Shown here: piece by piece, positions 58,701-64,000 of the stretch
Layout: each line of letters starts with the position of its first letter
How positions within the stretch are numbered: position 1 is the first letter of the stretch
DNA from: Fagopyrum homotropicum
Lineage: Eukaryota > Streptophyta > Magnoliopsida > Caryophyllales > Polygonaceae
DNA length: 64,000 nt
Assembly (NCBI GenBank): GCA_033239125.1
Contig: BSWB01000005.1
Location: 104,400,494-104,464,493, forward strand
Reading direction: 5' to 3'
Notes under the pieces: model-generated
The model's input: only the letters and a program-made list of their open reading frames with translations
Told to the model about the DNA's origin: nothing
Database searches by the model: none
Program-made: the position numbers and the translations under genes

Positions 58701-61503
58701 CCTCCTATAGTGTAAACCTCTTGAGAATAATTTTGCTTTCCTTGCTGATGACTATTGTATAACTATATCCTAATGACAAGAAAAGATAAATAAACTGTCA
58801 ACGAAAATTAATCAACTATACCCTGAATTATGTGCAGGTAACATTATAAACTGAATCCTGAATAAAACAGGAATATGACAGCATTTTCATGAATGAAGAT
58901 GTCATATTATCTTTCTTTAGTTGAGTTAGCTTTAAGGGAAGTGAGAAACATATGTGACAAATTATCTTTCTCAAAGAGTTCAATTGCCTCATGGATCTGA
59001 TTCCTGATCCACCTTTCATTCCTTTTTTCCCGACTATCAATTCCCAACTGATAGTATGGATTTTTCCTCCCTTCCCGATCCGTCAAAACAAACACACTCT
59101 TCTTTGTATCCAATTTATCACATATCCAAATCCTGAATCCTGAATAAAGATGTCATATTATCTTTCTTTAGTTGAGTTAGCTTTAAGGGAAGTGAGAAAC
59201 ATATGTGACAAATTATCTTTCTCAAAGAGTTCAATTGCCTCATGGATCTGATTCCCGATCCACCTTTCATTCCTTTTTTCCCGATTATCAATTCCCAACT
59301 GATAGTATGGATTTTTCCTCCCTTCCCAATCCGTCAAAACAAACACACTCTTCTTTGTATCCAATTTATCACATATCCAAATCCCTCTAGACAAATCCTG
59401 CACAAGGATGATATAAGTGGTCATAGCATTAAGTTGTCTACATGCCATCCGCTGTTCTATGACAATGGACTAGTGTTTTCTTGGGTAATTTGGTAACTCT
59501 TAGTTTTCTTTTACACCACTTCTGAACTCTCTTGGAGAAACATACATGCGATGTATTATAGCTCACCTTTTCCTGACAGGCTATTGAAAACTTTAAACTT
59601 AAAACTTAACTAAACCTCGCTTTATCCTTTTCTGTTGGATTCTTTCAGTGACAAGTGGTTATATGCAGAAAAAATGCGGGATCATGTGTATTCTGTCCTT
59701 CGTTTAGATGCTCTACCAAACAAAAGTAAAAAATAAGTGATTTCCTCCTATTACTTCCTCTTGTTTCTTTTACCCTTATGAGCATGGCAGACGTCTTATG
59801 ACAAGCTTTAGGGAGATACTTTTACGAGCCACTAAGGGTCCGTACGGTAGTGTAGTTTATATGGGGTTGAAGGAGGGGTCGAAGAAATTTTTGCTAGTCA
59901 CTGAACGGACCCCAAAATTGTGGCCGGCCCTAGTGTAGGATCTAATCACAGGTCTAGACTCGTCAGGATCTTTCCTGGGATCTATGATGATAAATGAGAG
60001 AATAAATGAAAGCAAGCTCATCCTTGACAGAGCTTGTTCCTTGGTGTACCGTGTAAACCTTTTTTAAAAAATAGTAATTCTGCTTCTCTTATTGAATTAT
60101 AAAGCCTCTGTATAGGATGTTAATAGCAAGGGGAAGATAAAAACTCAGATTCTAATATAAGCTAAGAATGATAATCTATATCATCATCAGATAATAAATT
60201 TTTACCCTGGTAACAACTACAATGTATAAAATCCCTAGATAAATAAATAAGATATTGCAAAGCAATGTATTATCTTTTTTTAACTAGGGATCTTTTTTTA
60301 ACTCTACGCGTCCTACCATCCATATAGAGTATCGTTTCCCAATGCACGTGTCCATATCATAAATGCATCCATATCATAAACGCGCTCATATCATACACTA
60401 GGACAATTATATGAGACAAGCTACTCAGGCTCTTCAAAAGCTCGGCTTGAGTCCCTTCATTTTCTAAACGAGCCAAATATTAACACATTTTAAGGTTCGT
60501 ATAAAATTTAGGCTCGGATCGTTATAAATGAGTCGAGCTTGGGCATGTCAATGCTCGGCTCATTCGGCTAAAATAAGAGCATTATTCAGCTCGTTACTTT
60601 CTAAACGAGCCGAATATGAATACATTTTAAAGTTCAAATAAAATTTATGTTCGGCTCGTTTATAAACGAATCAAGCTTGAGCATGCCAATGTTTGGCTCC
60701 TCTGGCTCGCATAACACCCCAATCAGACACCGAAGGAGCTAGGAGTCAAGGGTTTCATTATATATTGTACCTTGATTGTGATTTATAAGTGATAATGAAG
60801 TTGAGGTTCGCAAAGCATGTAGAAGTGCACCACTAGTTTGGAAGAGCAATTCGACGAGTTTCAATATGTTTCTTTAAACAACCGGTTCAAGCCAAGACAA
60901 CTAAATCATATGCCTTGGGGTTAAATATCCTAGGACTCAATGTTCTATAAATATTGTATGTACTCATAGGCACCTACTTTGTATGATTTCCTGCAGGAAT
61001 CTTACGGTGCAGGCTACATGGTAGCATTTGCCGGCTCAAAATACGCTGCGAGATCTCCTCTGGCTTTTGTTGCAAACGGTTCGCATATTGTGACCAGCTT
61101 CACCCTGGTTAGCGGTTATGCTATCTGCTTTTTGAATCTGCTTTTCTTTGCCACTCTTGAATGATGTGATGATACATTGTTGTGAATACAGGTTTTGGAA
61201 TTCAAGAAGGGTCGTCTGAATAACCTGTATTGGAAAAGAGATGCATGTGCGTCATGCAAAGGGAGCTCCAACTTCGTTTGCCTAAATGGTCAGGATTGCG
61301 CGATCCCTATCAAAGATTGCAAGAGCCATCAAGGGAAAGTAGATTGCAGTGTGGGTATACAAATGGCATTCTCTGGGACAGATAAGCACTATGAAGTTCT
61401 CAACTCTTGGTATGAAGTGAGCAACCTTCGCCAATACTCTCTCTTTGGTCTCTATTCGAATCTGAAGAACTCGCTTTCTAGCCAGTACAACAGTATCTTC
61501 TGA
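55725..61503 (+). CDS. Small secreted plant protein, EXPP1-like (3 exons, 243 aa)
   Basis: Exons 55725-56033, 60997-61107 and 61192-61503 join in phase 0 with consensus sites (CCG|GTACAT, TGCAG|GAA, CTG|GTTAGC, ACAG|GTT). The protein starts with a secretion signal (about residues 1-23, MADIRTAVLSLTMAALLVCA). The mature part has SPCDKRLSL, GSKYAARSPLAFVANGSHIV and a Cys-rich segment in exon 3 (RDACASCKGSSNFVCLNG, C-I/K-D-C pairs), plus several N-glycosylation sites (NTS, NSS, NGS). No transmembrane helix is seen after the signal. The pattern recalls plant-specific proteins annotated as EXPP1 protein, whose function is unknown; this match is from memory and tentative. The first intron is 4963 bp and packed with repeats. 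All reading frames are intact. Confidence 0.75.
57505..57857. repeat. Tandem duplication, ~172 bp units, in the first intron of the 55725 gene
   Basis: Both units carry CATTCCAAG-TGCTAACCAGTA, CCTATAGGCTAGATG-GAAACAATCTCC, TTTCAGCTTTGAAA and GCAATAAAGCTTCCTGT. They are similar but not identical, so the duplication is old. Confidence 0.8.
57722..58291 (-). other. Pair of adjacent minus-strand open frames, unidentified
   Basis: 58291-58043 reads MEGKGNSILRSQYNMVYLEI and includes SLKEYITPYYLLRQIQKMLT. The next frame, 58036-57722, contains CHSCHSF and FKCELC pairs. Only seven bases separate them. They could be parts of a decayed retroposed gene, or chance. No family recognised. Confidence 0.25.
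58898..59395 (-). repeat. Tandem duplication, 251 bp units, containing a conserved minus-strand frame
   Basis: Unit 1 (58898-59148) and unit 2 (59149-59395) are nearly identical. On the minus strand both encode SVFVLTD-EGRKNPYYQLGI, then KRNERWI-NQIHEAIELFEK and FLTSLKANSTKER-stop. Unit 2 has a longer frame (59448-59158) starting MACRQLNAMTTYIILVQDLS. It looks like the 3' end of a protein-coding sequence duplicated in place. I do not recognise the protein. Confidence 0.7.
59836..59913. mobile_element. Possible very short MITE
   Basis: GGGTCCGTACGGTAGTG at the left and CACTGAACGGACCCC at the right form imperfect terminal inverted repeats around ~45 bases. No clear target duplication is seen. 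Confidence 0.35.
60410..60715. repeat. Second locus of the AGCTCGGCTCG-rich dispersed repeat
   Basis: Two 137-bp units with TTTCTAAACGAGCC, ACATTTTAA-GTTC, AAAATTTA, GGCTCG-TC-TTATAAA and GAGCATGCCAATG. They share words and order with 34652-34934 in PRP39, so this is one dispersed family found in introns of both genes. Confidence 0.6.
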
Positions 61504-62419
61504 TTCTCTCTTTTAGTGTTATTTGTATTTCCATCCTTGTTGAAGCCACCATATTCTTTCCTGTCATCTCTGTAGCATATCAAGATTCGAATCTGTCTCC
61601 TGAAAGCCTCGTTCTGTATATTTTTTCACCTCAACCTCCTGTTTGATTCTAACCTGATGCTCATGTTTCTGCCTTGATCTAAATCTTCTGTTTGAAACTT
61701 GTCACGTGTTTATATGTTTTTTAAAGGCGTGTTTCTTAGTTATTGTGTTGGTTGAACCTTTCTTATCATTGGTCTTAAAGCATTCGCGACTTTTGAATCA
61801 ATTTAATGATCAGATTAGTTGTTATCAGTTCTGAACTGGGTTTGGTCATGATATTATTATTAGACACACATGTGACCCTTGACACTGTAGTCCATTCTAG
61901 CTGTTCTAATAAATTCTACCCCGATGAAAGGGATCAATGGGTCCCACATTATTAACATGTTATATTGCTATTGTTAATGTATTTCCGTCTAATAATATTT
62001 TTAAAAAATCATTTTGCTATTGGCACCACTTTTTATATTGAACTTTAAGTTAAACTAGTTTAGTGTTTCCATCTTGTGCGGATTTTATCTAAAATAAAAT
62101 AAAATAAAATATTATTCTTATGTTGAAAATACTTTAGGAAATAATTGTGTGAATCGTTTTTGAAAATTACTATAAATTAATTAGTCATATTATTGCCTTA
62201 TATTATGGAGTTATTTTTTAAAATAATTAGGTAATTTAAAAACTATTAAATAAAGATCTATTAAAAATAACTAAGAAAGCAATTAGGCAAGCGACTCACC
62301 TAACATATATTGATCTGATATTAATAATAATTATTCTTGAACTAATTAGCTAAAAGGCATAGAAATGTATGATTTATTTAATTTTCAATTCCTCTATATA
62401 TAAAAGTTCTCAAACTATC
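61504..62419. other. 3' flank of the 55725 gene and AT-rich intergenic DNA
   Basis: The first ~250 bases are probably 3' UTR (T-rich, no strong AATAAA; AATAAA words occur at about 61909). An AAATAAAATAAAATAAAAT run lies at 62092-62110. Nothing else recognised. Confidence 0.45.
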
Positions 62420-63720
62420 ACCAACAAAATGAAGGAATACAAGTTCTAAAATTGTAAGTCTTACTTGATAACCGATTTGTGATAGCAAAATACATGAATA
62501 TATGTTCGAATGGAAAAAAAATTGTGGATAACAAATGATTTTAAAAATAATTACGAGAAAAAAAATATTATACCAAAATATACGTATTTGACTTTGTTAA
62601 ACTAGATTACAAAGTCAAATATGTATGCGTAGGTCGGCGATTTATTTAAAAATATATAGACAAGGTATGCGTAGGTTAACAATTTTTTTAAAAATATATA
62701 GACAATGACCAATGTAACAGTAACTCGGTAAGTCAACGGCCCACATATCAGCAATCAAGTATGTCAACAACACACCTAATTATGGGACAACGACCCACAT
62801 ATAATAGGCCAACAACCCACATAACAAATATAAATCCAATATGAATAATAATTATACTTGAACTTAGTCAAAAGGCCTAAAAATATATGATTTGTTTAAT
62901 CTTTAACCCTTCAATTTATAAAATTTTACATCTTAGTACAAAATACATGAAAATATGAACGAATTAAAAAAAAAATCATGGATAAATAAAGATTTTATAA
63001 ATAGTTATAAGAAGAAAAAAAAATATATTATACCAAAAATATATGTATTTAACTTTGTTAAATGAAACAACAAAGTCAAATACGTATCCGTAGGTCAACG
63101 GTTTTTCCACATAACAATAGGCCAACGAACCACATAATTATAAGTCAACAACTCACATTATAGTAGGTGAACGACACACATAACAATAGGTCACTGATCC
63201 ACATAACATTAGGTCAACAAACCACATAACAAATATTAGTCCGATATTAATAATAAAAAGGTATGATTTGTTTAATTTCAAACTCTCTATTTATACAAGT
63301 TGTCAAACTATCAACCTTAATTGATAACTGATGTGGAATATAAAAAATACATGAAAATATATGTATTTTATTTTGTTAAATGGAATAACAAAGTCAAATA
63401 CATATCCCCAGGTCAACGGTTTTTTAAAAATAATTATGAAAAGAAAAATAGAAAAATATTATACTAAAAATATACGCATTTGACTTTGTTGAATTAAATA
63501 ACAAAGCCAAATACGTATTCGTAAGTGTACGGTTTTTTAATTTTTATTGACAATGACCCACATACGTTAGGGCAACGACCCACATAACAAATATTAATCC
63601 AATATGAATAATAATTATACTTAAACTTAGCCAAAATAACAAGAAATGTATGCCTCTGTTCATACAAGTTTTCAAACTTTCAGTCATACTTGATAATCGA
63701 TGTGGATAACAATTAGAGGA
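62420..63720. repeat. Degenerate tandem repeat with a recurrent hairpin and CCACATAACA words
   Basis: At least four copies of a hairpin of the form TACGTATTTGACTTTGT...ACAAAGTCAAATACGTA occur at 62581-62625, 63041-63086, 63360-63404 and 63473-63518. After most of them comes CGTAGGTCAACGG or a close form, and then AT-rich DNA with AGGCCAACAACCCACATAAC-type words. CAAGTTCTCAAAC/TTCAAACTTTCA and TTGATAACCGATGTGGA words also recur. Unit length is irregular (about 110-450 bp), so this is an old satellite-like or nested-element array. Confidence 0.65.
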
Positions 63721-64000
63721 ACTCCTTTAAAAAACTAAACCTCAAATGAACAGTTACGTAAAAGATAATTTATTTATTTTACGAAAATATAATTATTTGA
63801 TTTTTCTAAACAAAATTAAAATTAAACAAAGTATTTTTTTAAGTAAAAAATCGCTACAAAATCAATAAGTAATTTTAAAAAAAAATAATTTGGCGTTAAG
63901 TGTGAGACCTCCATTTCAAAATATTACTTCCGCGACAAGCCACAACAACGTCAATGTATATTGCTTTAGTAATTACTAGTTTTATTACCCGCACCTTGTG
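63721..64000. other. AT-rich intergenic DNA to the window edge
   Basis: Nothing recognised. Confidence 0.4.

Overview
This is a repeat-rich stretch of a flowering-plant nuclear genome. Plant origin is supported by Tekay-type chromovirus LTRs with an initiator-Met tRNA primer site, Athila-like gag and protease, a hAT element with 8-bp target duplications, a Helitron with a CTAG end, and two genes split by many introns. The background is AT-rich and looks eudicot-like; the species cannot be named from the sequence alone.

Layout. Positions 1-7282 hold the right-hand part of a minus-strand Tekay-like Ty3/gypsy element (internal region plus a 2.87-kb 5' LTR). It sits inside a broken LINE ORF1 (7283-7613). 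Positions 7620-13539 hold a hAT-like non-autonomous element, a pseudogenised defensin-like gene with its TATA box, and a family of inverted-repeat elements carrying arrays of a short CATACCAGAATTTT unit. A complete but mutated hAT transposon lies at 13548-17035, and its 8-bp target duplication is readable. Positions 17161-30496 form a Helitron that carries a processed-looking fragment of a TMEM230-like gene and other exon-like pieces. This Helitron is itself split by a complete 9.7-kb Tekay-family retrotransposon (19038-28766, TSD ATCGA). A scrap of Athila-type protease and a 5'-truncated LINE tail follow.

Two apparently intact genes are present. PRP39, a U1 snRNP-associated pre-mRNA splicing factor, spans 33516-45923 (11 coding exons, 1073 residues) and has a long Gln-rich tail and one GC-AG intron. 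A small secreted plant protein, tentatively EXPP1-like, spans 55725-61503 (3 exons, 243 residues) with a 5-kb first intron full of repeats. Between them, 46094-54935 is a mosaic. An Athila-like gag on the minus strand and a decayed chromovirus gag-pol on the plus strand diverge from one LTR-like centre. A 16-bp palindromic motif is scattered through the mosaic, and an Athila-type protease fragment follows it.

The right end (61504-64000) is intergenic and contains a degenerate tandem array of hairpin-bearing units. I see no operon-like gene cooperation and no bacterial-type system. The main interest is the nested transposon history, gene capture by the Helitron, and a splicing-factor gene that itself uses a non-canonical 5' splice site.
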